Part shown: positions 34,858 through 41,303 of the stretch, in pieces | How positions within the stretch are numbered: position 1 is the first letter of the stretch | How the letters are laid out: each line of letters opens with the position of its first letter | NCBI RefSeq assembly: GCF_009829075.1 | Contig: NZ_WUQZ01000024.1 | Coordinates: forward strand, 1 to 47,477 | Reading direction: 5' to 3' | Source of the DNA: Sphingobacterium composti | GTDB lineage: Bacteria; Bacteroidota; Bacteroidia; Sphingobacteriales; Sphingobacteriaceae | DNA: 47,477 nucleotides | Made by a program: the position numbers and the translations under genes | The notes under the pieces: generated by a model | Databases searched by the model: none | Told to the model about the DNA's origin: nothing | What the model saw: the letters and a program-made list of their open reading frames with translations, nothing else

Positions 34858-37167
34858 ATGAATTATTTGTGTTCTATTAAATTATTGCTATCACTATTAA
34901 TATTTATAAGTACTTTATGCGAATTAAGGGCGCAAGATTGGAAAGCTAAATGGATTTCTATGAACTTGCCTGAAAATGATAAAACTAATGTATGGATAGG
35001 GTTTGCCAAAGAGATAAATGTCGAGAATGTACCTAAAAAGGCATTGGCTAAAATCGCAGTGGATAGCAAATATTGGCTTTATATCAATGGAAAATTAGTT
35101 GTTTTTGAAGGTGGAATTAAGAGAGGTCCCAATATACGAGATACTTATTACGATGAAGTGGATATAGCTCCTTATTTGAAATCTGGCAAAAACTTAATTG
35201 CAATAGATTTATGGCATTTTGGAAAACAAGGATTCTCCCATAATGACAGCGGTATACCTGGATTATTATTTGATTTACAAACAGAAGAATTAACTGTATT
35301 ATCTGACTCTACATGGAAAGCAACGAGAATTTCAGGATTCAAGACAGCTGACAAACCGTTCTCTAATTTCAGACTACCAGAATCAAGTCTATTATTTGAT
35401 GCTCGTGTAGAGGATAACCGTTCCATGTCTCTTGATAAAATTTCTTCATCCATGCCTCGGGCGATAGAATTAGGAAGAGCAGGAAGTGCGCCTTGGAATA
35501 ATCTTGTAAAACGTTCTATTCCTCTTTGGAAAGACTACGGAATCAAAAAGATTGATAAAAGAGATATTATAAGAGTGGGAGATACCATTAAATGCAAACT
35601 TCCATATAATATGCATTTTACGCCGATAATAGCACTGAAAAACACATCATCAGGACAAAAAATAGTGTTGGCTACAGATAATTATTATCATTACAACGGA
35701 GGAGCTGATATTGTTCGTGCAGAGTATATCACTAAGCAGGGAAAGCAGTATTATGAAAGTCCAGGTTGGATGAATGGACATTATATTTATATTGTAGCTC
35801 CACCAGCTATAGAATTTGATTATATCGCTTATCGAGAAACAGGTTATAATACCGAATTTGCAGGTGAATTTCAATGTTCTGATGATTTTTTCAATACGTT
35901 GTGGCAAAAGTCGCGTAGAACTTTATATGTGACTATGCGGGATAATTTTATGGATTGCCCTGATCGCGAACGTGCATTGTGGACAGGCGATGCCGTACTG
36001 GAAAGCGAAGAGTCTTACTATGCGTTGGATGTTTCATCGCACGCATTATCCAAAAAATGGTTAACAGAAATGTTTGATTGGCAGAGAGAAGATGGAAGTC
36101 TGTATTCGCCTATTCCATCGGTAATATGGGATAATGAATTGCCAGGACAAGTATTAGCTACAGTAGGGTATTATGGTGTTTGGACTTATTATCTACATAC
36201 TGGTGATCGCGAATTGATAGAAATGACTTATCCACGAACTCAAAAATATATGAATCTTTGGGAGTTTGAGGATAATGGTTTAGTAAAATTTCGAAAAGGA
36301 GGCTGGACTTGGGGTGATTGGGGAGAAAATAAAGATATTCCTCTGCTTTATAATTTGTGGTATTACTTAGCATTAAAAAGTCAATTCGAAATTGCAAATG
36401 AGCTTGGTTTAACGAAGGATAAAGAGGAGCTTAAATTCAAAATGGAAAAACTGAAAAATGCATTTAATGAAGTGTATTGGAATAATGGTCAATACCGCTC
36501 TTTGACGTATGATGGATTGACTGACGACAGAGTTCATGCTTTGGCTGTTGTTTCAGGAGTAGCAGATGAAGATAAATACGAAGCTATAGAAAAGGTGTTT
36601 GACACGCATTATCACGCTAGTCCTTATATGGAAAAATATGTCTTTGAGGCTATGTATCGAATGGGTTTAGTAGAGCAAGCTAATCAACGACATAAGAAGC
36701 GATTTGATAAAATGGTAAACAATAAATATTTCACAACTTTATTTGAAGGATGGGGAATTGGTAAGGAAGGTTTTGGTGGAGGCACAGTCAATCATGCTTG
36801 GAGTGGTGGGGGCTTGAGTGTACTACATGGATATATGGCTGGCGTTAGGCCATTAAAGCCCGCGTACGAAGAATTTATAGTTGCTCCCCAGGTAGATGGA
36901 ATAACTGATTTAAAGACTTTGGTTCCCTCTATAAAAGGTGATATTAAATTGGAAATCAAAAACAAAGGTGATGAAATGTTGTTAAATTTGTCTGTTCCAG
37001 CAAAATCAACAGCACATTTTAAACTCCCATTTCAAAAAGGAAATTATTTTATCGAAGCAAAGAGTAAAGCTAAAAAAATCAATACAACATTAACCGAAGG
37101 ACAGTATATCCCTTTAGAAAGTGGGAATTGGAAAATAAAGATTACAAAAAAGGAAGGCGATATTTAA
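34858..37167 (+). CDS. GH78-type alpha-L-rhamnosidase, secreted
   Basis: A 769-residue exported enzyme with a signal peptide (about 1-25, ending LRAQ). An N-terminal jelly-roll region (about 26-230) is followed by a second beta domain and then the (alpha/alpha)6 catalytic barrel of the alpha-L-rhamnosidase family. The family motif DCPDRERALWTGD lies at 366-378, and the acid residues there and in GWTWGDWGENKD (about 482-493) are candidate catalytic groups. The C-terminal beta domain ends the chain. The last residues (KKEGDI) are encoded within a palindrome shared with the convergent gene. The exact sugar removed is uncertain, as GH78-like enzymes vary. Confidence 0.87.
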   Translation: MNYLCSIKLLLSLLIFISTLCELRAQDWKAKWISMNLPENDKTNVWIGFAKEINVENVPKKALAKIAVDSKYWLYINGKLVVFEGGIKRGPNIRDTYYDEVDIAPYLKSGKNLIAIDLWHFGKQGFSHNDSGIPGLLFDLQTEELTVLSDSTWKATRISGFKTADKPFSNFRLPESSLLFDARVEDNRSMSLDKISSSMPRAIELGRAGSAPWNNLVKRSIPLWKDYGIKKIDKRDIIRVGDTIKCKLPYNMHFTPIIALKNTSSGQKIVLATDNYYHYNGGADIVRAEYITKQGKQYYESPGWMNGHYIYIVAPPAIEFDYIAYRETGYNTEFAGEFQCSDDFFNTLWQKSRRTLYVTMRDNFMDCPDRERALWTGDAVLESEESYYALDVSSHALSKKWLTEMFDWQREDGSLYSPIPSVIWDNELPGQVLATVGYYGVWTYYLHTGDRELIEMTYPRTQKYMNLWEFEDNGLVKFRKGGWTWGDWGENKDIPLLYNLWYYLALKSQFEIANELGLTKDKEELKFKMEKLKNAFNEVYWNNGQYRSLTYDGLTDDRVHALAVVSGVADEDKYEAIEKVFDTHYHASPYMEKYVFEAMYRMGLVEQANQRHKKRFDKMVNNKYFTTLFEGWGIGKEGFGGGTVNHAWSGGGLSVLHGYMAGVRPLKPAYEEFIVAPQVDGITDLKTLVPSIKGDIKLEIKNKGDEMLLNLSVPAKSTAHFKLPFQKGNYFIEAKSKAKKINTTLTEGQYIPLESGNWKIKITKKEGDI

Positions 37168-37183
37168 ATATCACCTTCCTTTT
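37148..37183. terminator. palindromic terminator overlapping the stop codons of both flanking genes
   Basis: A 36-bp near-perfect palindrome centred at 37165/37166, with one mismatch pair (C against A) in its arms and A/T runs outside. It contains both stop codons, so each gene ends in codons for GDI inside the stem. Confidence 0.8.
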
Positions 37184-37544
37184 CTTCTTCAGTCAATTCT
37201 CTTTTCAAAACGTAATAAAAAGTTTTGTAATCATCAGAGTCTATAATCGAATAGGTATTGACCAGCTCCCAACCGAAGGATGCCATATAGTTTAGTGCAT
37301 CAATAGAGCTATTAAATTGAATTGCTTTGCCATTTTCATCTTTCAACACTCTTTTGTCCTTCCAAAAAGAATATGCTTGACCGAAATCAACAGTTATTTT
37401 TGGTTTTGAACTCAATAATCTGCTTTTGGATAAAATTTCACAATATTCATATTTAGCTTTAGCTTTACTGAGTTTTTCAAGTTCTTGAGCTTGTAAGAAT
37501 GATAATGCACAAAAAGAAATTAGGATTATTAGCAAGGTTTTCAT
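37164..37544 (-). CDS. small secreted protein of unknown function
   Basis: A 126-residue exported protein with a signal peptide (about 1-19, ending FLQAQ). The mature part has a short charged helix, a segment VDFGQAYSFWKDKRVLKDEN (about 52-71) and a hydrophobic-rich region SIDALNYMASFGWELVNTYS (about 80-99) followed by FYYVLKRELTEEEKEGDI. The last third resembles the short segment seen in DUF4177-like proteins (GWELV), but this is only a weak likeness. It is convergent with and overlaps the GH78 gene by 4 bases; it has no operon partner. Confidence 0.65.
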   Translation of the reverse strand: MKTLLIILISFCALSFLQAQELEKLSKAKAKYEYCEILSKSRLLSSKPKITVDFGQAYSFWKDKRVLKDENGKAIQFNSSIDALNYMASFGWELVNTYSIIDSDDYKTFYYVLKRELTEEEKEGDI

Positions 37545-37615
37545 AATGAGTTATATTAGTACATGAATTAGATGCCAAAATTAAGTAGAGGTTTAATTCT
37601 GAATATAAAAATCAT

Positions 37616-37661
37616 ATAATACAAGTAGAGCCTCTAATTTTAGAAGCTCTACTTGTATTAT
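37616..37661 (-). terminator. long-stem terminator of luxS-mtnN
   Basis: A 21-bp stem (ataatacaagtagagcctcta / tagaagctctacttgtattat) with a 4-nt loop and a single mismatch pair, reaching into the mtnN stop codon. Confidence 0.85.
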
Positions 37662-38272
37662 ATGGGTAAATTGTTTAAATAATCTGAGACAATTTGTCCC
37701 AATTTACCAGATATTTTTCCCAATATATTTTCCCAATCTTTGACGCTGCCATCACAATTGTCTGATACAATTTTAATCATGTATAGTGGCAATTGATGTT
37801 GATAACAAAAATCAGCTAATGCATAAGCTTCCATATCAAAAGCTTCTGCATTCAAATTTTTTATATCCTGATAAAATGCCGTTGTCGTATTAATAAATCG
37901 ATCGGAAGTTAGTAAGGCTTTGTTGTAGTCAAAATCTTCTAAATCTACTGATTCAATTTTTCCATTTCCAACCAAGAACTTCGTGTTTTCTAAGAAAAAT
38001 CCTTCTGTATAAGCATCTCCTTGCGCAAAATATGTTGGATACAATACGTGCTCAATTGGATATTTTATAGAACCAACTGTCCCGACATTTAGCAAAATTG
38101 GTTTTATCTCCAATACTTGGATTTGCTGATACAATTTGGATAAAGCAATTAATGCATTAACCTTTCCTACACCAATTTCATAAACCGCAATGGAATCATC
38201 TGCTATTTCAAAAGCAAGTTCATTTTTATTCGCAACTAAAATGACAGTTTTAATATGCTTATTAAGTGTCAT
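37658..38272 (-). CDS. mtnN: 5'-methylthioadenosine/S-adenosylhomocysteine nucleosidase
   Basis: A 204-residue nucleosidase of the phosphorylase/nucleosidase superfamily. It hydrolyses S-adenosylhomocysteine to adenine and S-ribosylhomocysteine, the substrate of LuxS. Conserved parts: GVGKVNALIALSKL (about 34-47), LLNVGTVGSI (about 60-69), NAEAFDMEAYALADFC (about 140-155, with the base-binding Glu) and KIVSDNCDGSVKDW (about 167-180, with the catalytic Asp). It is a little shorter than E. coli MtnN (232) at its N-terminus, where some ligands normally lie. It follows luxS directly, so the two successive enzymes are made from one mRNA. Confidence 0.85.
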   Translation of the reverse strand: MTLNKHIKTVILVANKNELAFEIADDSIAVYEIGVGKVNALIALSKLYQQIQVLEIKPILLNVGTVGSIKYPIEHVLYPTYFAQGDAYTEGFFLENTKFLVGNGKIESVDLEDFDYNKALLTSDRFINTTTAFYQDIKNLNAEAFDMEAYALADFCYQHQLPLYMIKIVSDNCDGSVKDWENILGKISGKLGQIVSDYLNNLPI

Positions 38273-38779
38273 TTACGCTTCTTGTATGTAAGGGTATTCG
38301 AATTCTAATTTGCCCGCATTAATTAAATCTAAATAATTCTGACATGCTTTTAATGTGTTTTCGAAGTCCATAAAAGTATAGTTTCCACAGCTGATTGGAT
38401 TTTGGAAGGGAACTTCATAACCTTCTTCCAAGATGATTTCCAATACTTGTTTCATCAACGCTTGAATGTCTTGAGGAGTTCTACTTGTACCTGCTAATAC
38501 CACATAAAAGCCTGTGCAACATCCCATAGGACCGACATAAATAACCTCGTCGCCTAAAATCGTACGAATTTCTGTCGCAAAACAGTGCTCCAACGTGTGC
38601 ATTACCTCTGGAGAAAGCATTCTCTCTGGAGAATTCGGACGAATCATACGAATATCGTATGTGGTATAAGCATTTACCGCTGATTCATTTGTTTTTGAAG
38701 CCTTGGCATATATACCTTGTTTCAATATTGTATGGTCTACAATAAAACTATTTACTACAGCTTTTTCTTTTGTATACAT
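38273..38779 (-). CDS. luxS: S-ribosylhomocysteine lyase (autoinducer-2 synthase)
   Basis: A 168-residue LuxS. It cleaves S-ribosylhomocysteine to homocysteine and DPD, the precursor of AI-2, so it serves both methyl-cycle recycling and possible signalling. The metal site HTLEH (His, Glu, His; about 62-66) and the catalytic Cys in MGCCTGFY (about 93-100) are complete, and the N-terminal DHTILKQGIYAK is typical. Length is normal (about 160-170). It is the first gene of the operon; mtnN starts at the base after the stop codon. The promoter box at 38874-38881 fits the gene. Confidence 0.96.
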   Translation of the reverse strand: MYTKEKAVVNSFIVDHTILKQGIYAKASKTNESAVNAYTTYDIRMIRPNSPERMLSPEVMHTLEHCFATEIRTILGDEVIYVGPMGCCTGFYVVLAGTSRTPQDIQALMKQVLEIILEEGYEVPFQNPISCGNYTFMDFENTLKACQNYLDLINAGKLEFEYPYIQEA

Positions 38780-38873
38780 CTTCTTTTGGATAATGTTATA
38801 ATCAATGATTAGGTTGATGTATAACGCATTTTACATTAAAAATATTCTTTGTCCCGCATATAGGAAGACTTTA

Positions 38874-38881
38874 CAAAGATA
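38874..38881 (-). promoter_or_regulatory. candidate -7 element of luxS-mtnN
   Basis: TATCTTTG on the minus strand matches the TAnnTTTG box. Start of transcription near 38867 would give a leader of about 88 nt. The -33 box is not clear. Confidence 0.45.
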
Positions 38882-38930
38882 AGAATTAATTTTTTACAGA
38901 ATAAGGGTGATTTATCTGCAGTCTTGTTTA

Positions 38931-39230
38931 TTATCCAAGAAAATTTGCTGTTTCGTAATGTTCTACAGTAGGCATTGGGTCGTAGTAATCATGCAATAAT
39001 TTTGCCCACTCTTGGAACAATTCAGACTCGAAAAAAGTTACCGTATGGTCCTCTAAAGTTTCCCATTCAACGAATTGAATATATTCATTACTTTTTTCTA
39101 AGCTCTTATGAATAGAATGTTTGATATAACCTTTACTTGCCGAAATGTATTGCGCCGCTTTTTTATAATCGCGTTCAAAGTTTTCTTGTTGTCCTTCCTT
39201 AACTGTTAGTTTTACTACTTCTAATACCAT
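38931..39230 (-). CDS. antibiotic-biosynthesis-monooxygenase (ABM) fold protein
   Basis: A 99-residue dimeric alpha+beta barrel (ABM/quinol monooxygenase) protein. The family pattern is visible: VKLTVKEGQQENFERDYKKA (about 6-25), GYIKHSIHKSLEKSNEYIQFVEWE (about 34-57) and a C-terminal HDYYDPMPTVEHYE. Such small proteins oxidise quinols or polyketide-like substrates without a cofactor, or only detoxify them. No partner genes are adjacent. A good promoter (39260-39290) lies just upstream. Confidence 0.78.
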   Translation of the reverse strand: MVLEVVKLTVKEGQQENFERDYKKAAQYISASKGYIKHSIHKSLEKSNEYIQFVEWETLEDHTVTFFESELFQEWAKLLHDYYDPMPTVEHYETANFLG

Positions 39231-39259
39231 AATTTTCTGTTGATTTATAAGTTGAATTT

Positions 39260-39290
39260 TAAAGATAGTTATAATTGAAAATACTACAAA
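39260..39290 (-). promoter_or_regulatory. promoter of the ABM gene
   Basis: On the minus strand TTTG (39287-39290) and TATCTTTA (39260-39267) lie 19 bp apart, one base off the Bacteroidota consensus. Start near 39253 gives a leader of about 23 nt. Confidence 0.6.
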
Positions 39291-39356
39291 TTAATAGATG
39301 AGCTTCTTAATAGAAAATAAAAAATCATTAATCTATGTTGTAAAAATCGGGAATCA

Positions 39357-39857
39357 CTACTTATACTTTTCCCAACTCAACTTACTTCTGTCGATTTCAG
39401 TAATATGAGTTATAACAAGTTCGTATATAGCTTTCTTAGCTGTTTTAAATTGGTCTTGTTCTGCATTTGAAGGAAATATGGAGGTGCAATGTGCAACGGT
39501 TTTGTTAGCGTATTTTATTAATGTATGTATTTCGTTTTCATTTTGTTTAAATATTGGATGATTAAAATCCAAATAATCATACCCTAAATTTTGTATATCG
39601 TAATCAGTATTTCGCTTTCCATAACGTTTGAATTTTTTATCTATTTTATCTTCTATTGTTACTCCAAGAAAATTCATCAATAATCTTCCAAAAACTATTG
39701 ATGCTTCAAGTGACCTTTCTAATATTATTTTTTCATTTTCTAATATTGGTTTACTACATGGATGAGTTAAAATATCATGAGACATTAGCACATTTAGACG
39801 ATAGGGTAAATGTTTATAAATAAAATCTTTTCTTAAATTGGATTCTTGGCTACTCAT
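39357..39857 (-). CDS. helical protein of unknown function
   Basis: A 166-residue all-alpha, cytoplasmic protein with no signal peptide. No family is recognised. Notable parts: ERSLEASIVFGRLLMNFLGV (about 47-66), a charged middle, and IKYANKTVAHCTSIFPSN (about 113-130). The spacing and helical pattern, with an AH dipeptide late in the chain, recall HEPN-type proteins such as AbiU2, but the Arg of the R-x4-6-H motif is not seen. It ends 126 bp upstream of the ABM gene start and begins 39 bp from the 62-bp repeat at 39897, so it lies next to, but outside, the putative cassette. Any link to the cassette is speculation. Confidence 0.55.
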   Translation of the reverse strand: MSSQESNLRKDFIYKHLPYRLNVLMSHDILTHPCSKPILENEKIILERSLEASIVFGRLLMNFLGVTIEDKIDKKFKRYGKRNTDYDIQNLGYDYLDFNHPIFKQNENEIHTLIKYANKTVAHCTSIFPSNAEQDQFKTAKKAIYELVITHITEIDRSKLSWEKYK

Positions 39858-39896
39858 AATTATTTAAATAAAAGGTTTAATTCAAATATATCAAAT

Positions 39897-39958
39897 AAAA
39901 TCCTCCTACACTTCTTAGCGCAGGAGGATTCCAAATATTACGATTTGTCCAACTTATT
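39897..39958. repeat. 62-bp direct repeat, copy A (ends the nucleotidyltransferase gene)
   Basis: 60 of 62 bases match copy B (41242-41303). It contains a full terminator and the stop codon of the nucleotidyltransferase (39954-39956), in the same place as the purL stop in copy B. Differences are G against A at 39927 and 39942. Confidence 0.95.
39899..39930 (-). terminator. terminator within repeat A
   Basis: A perfect 9-bp stem (aatcctcct / aggaggatt) with a 14-nt loop; on the minus strand it is followed by a T-rich tract. It serves the regulator-nucleotidyltransferase pair. Confidence 0.85.
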
Positions 39959-40646
39959 CATGAACGAATTTTGTCATTTTTTGATGAATTTTTGTAGTCG
40001 CGTTGCTCCCCAGTTTATGATCTACATTGCCATCAAGCCAATCCATCAAATAGGAATGATTTAATAATTGAGTAAATTCTTCTTTCAAGTAATGTTTTAA
40101 ATCTTCAGATGCATCATTCATTTCGTTCCAAACTGTACTTCTAGTTTGCAACACAAAAACAATATCTTCGAAGTCGTGACTGCTGTATCCATCATAATTC
40201 CCTCTACTTTTGAATGCTTCAAATTTTGTTGCTATGTAACATGGTGCAGTTGGTATTTTTATAATTGTTCGTTCGTCTAAATAATATTCTACTGCTGTCT
40301 CAAAAGCCAATGGATACCACTTGTTTTTGAATCCAATAGAATTATCGTCCGTAGGCATAATGTCTACGATTAATCCTTGATGACGGTATCGGCAAATTAT
40401 TCCAGATTCTACATCATGATGAAAGCCTATCTCCCTTAATTGTTCTTCAATTTTAGCTCTTTCACGATAGTTTAGAATTTCAATGATAACGTCAATATCG
40501 TTCGTGATTCTGATATCAATAATAGGGGAGTCATTATATAATGAAAGTATGGCACCGCCCACAAAGACTATCTCTTTTTCCAAAGCAACTAATGCATTTT
40601 TGATTGCCTTTAAACGAACGATATTAATATGGTCAGAAGGGCTCAT
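39954..40646 (-). CDS. nucleotidyltransferase of AbiEii-like type (putative toxin)
   Basis: A 230-residue nucleotidyltransferase. The polymerase-beta-fold motif is GG (30-31) followed by NDIDV (Asp50, Asp52), with the third acidic residue in LIVDIMPTD (Asp95). A later stretch, ATKFEAFKSRGNYDG and HDFEDIVFVL, matches the Lys...Arg...D-x-x-D pattern of AbiEii/DUF1814-like proteins. Such proteins are toxins of type IV or related toxin-antitoxin systems and transfer a nucleotide to tRNA or protein. It lies 1 base after the regulator gene in one operon, so they form a pair. It ends inside direct-repeat copy A. Toxicity is inferred from family only. Confidence 0.75.
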   Translation of the reverse strand: MSPSDHINIVRLKAIKNALVALEKEIVFVGGAILSLYNDSPIIDIRITNDIDVIIEILNYRERAKIEEQLREIGFHHDVESGIICRYRHQGLIVDIMPTDDNSIGFKNKWYPLAFETAVEYYLDERTIIKIPTAPCYIATKFEAFKSRGNYDGYSSHDFEDIVFVLQTRSTVWNEMNDASEDLKHYLKEEFTQLLNHSYLMDWLDGNVDHKLGSNATTKIHQKMTKFVHE

Positions 40647-40647
40647 G

Positions 40648-41166
40648 TTAGTCTAAAATTATTTTTTTCAATTCTTTCTGTGCAAAAGCAATTTCTCTTT
40701 TATTACCTATTCTCAATAAGTCTAATAATGCCAAAGCTTTGTATAATTGGGAGTCATTGAGTGCCGCAATAGTTTGTTTCTCGTAAAGTGGTTCTATTTC
40801 TTGCCCAATAATATCCCCATCATCACATTTCCATACGCAGGCTACAGTACTACTGAATTCATTGTTAAATTCTGGATAAGAATAAGCTGTTGCTATACCT
40901 TTTACTAAGGCTTGAGGTTTGGCAGGAAATATATATTTCAATCCGTAAATCAATAATTCGTACAGCCCCTGTTTATTAACCCTTTTTTTATCTTCACTTA
41001 ATAATCCAGAAAACTTGCTTCTATCTAAAGATTCAGAAACGAATGATGCGCTGAGATTTAGTTGTTGTGCAATATCTATTGCAAACCAAGAATCATTCTT
41101 AATAATAATTATTTTTAATAAAATGATTAAATCTTGAGGTCGTATACCATTATGTTTCTTTTTCAT
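40648..41166 (-). CDS. winged-helix regulator, partner of the nucleotidyltransferase (putative antitoxin)
   Basis: A 172-residue protein. The N-terminal winged helix has its HTH at about 28-50 (FAIDIAQQLNLSASFVSESL). A C-terminal part follows with a conserved IGQEIEPLYEKQTIAALNDS and YKALALLDLLRIGNKREIAFA. This architecture is known from regulators encoded before a nucleotidyltransferase gene in several phyla. The frame opens at a TTG at 41196, but the ATG at 41166 is preferred because it follows a -7 box. It probably represses its own operon by binding the palindrome at 41187-41221 and may neutralise the transferase, as AbiEi does, although no similarity to AbiEi itself is claimed. Confidence 0.7.
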   Translation of the reverse strand: MKKKHNGIRPQDLIILLKIIIIKNDSWFAIDIAQQLNLSASFVSESLDRSKFSGLLSEDKKRVNKQGLYELLIYGLKYIFPAKPQALVKGIATAYSYPEFNNEFSSTVACVWKCDDGDIIGQEIEPLYEKQTIAALNDSQLYKALALLDLLRIGNKREIAFAQKELKKIILD

Positions 41167-41173
41167 ATTAATA

Positions 41174-41181
41174 CAAATATA
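41174..41181 (-). promoter_or_regulatory. -7 promoter element of the cassette
   Basis: TATATTTG on the minus strand. Its predicted start point falls at or within a few bases of the ATG at 41166, so the mRNA would be leaderless or nearly so. Confidence 0.5.
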
Positions 41182-41186
41182 ATCAT

Positions 41187-41221
41187 AAATTTTCAATTCG
41201 CGATTCGCGAATTGAAAATTT
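41187..41221. promoter_or_regulatory. 17-1-17 perfect palindrome, putative operator
   Basis: aaattttcaattcgcga, one T, and tcgcgaattgaaaattt form a perfect inverted repeat. The core also holds ttcgcga twice in tandem. It lies directly upstream of the -7 box, over the -33 region, so a bound dimer would block RNA polymerase. Confidence 0.8.
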
Positions 41222-41241
41222 CAGTAGAAAAACATAAATAA

Positions 41242-41303
41242 AAAATCCTCCTACACTTCTTAGCGCAGGAGAATTCCAAATATTACAATTTGTCCAACTT
41301 ATT
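41242..41303. repeat. 62-bp direct repeat, copy B (ends purL)
   Basis: Partner of copy A at 39897-39958 (offset 1345 bp). It contains the purL stop codon (41299-41301) and the purL terminator. Confidence 0.95.
41244..41275 (-). terminator. terminator of purL within repeat B
   Basis: Same stem as in copy A but with one base changed; on the transcript the change gives a G-U wobble, so the hairpin remains. A T-run follows. Confidence 0.8.

Noticed and set aside
38780..38930. Search for a SAM or SAH riboswitch ahead of luxS-mtnN
   Set aside because: The leader is short and AT-rich, with no recognisable conserved core or extended pairing.
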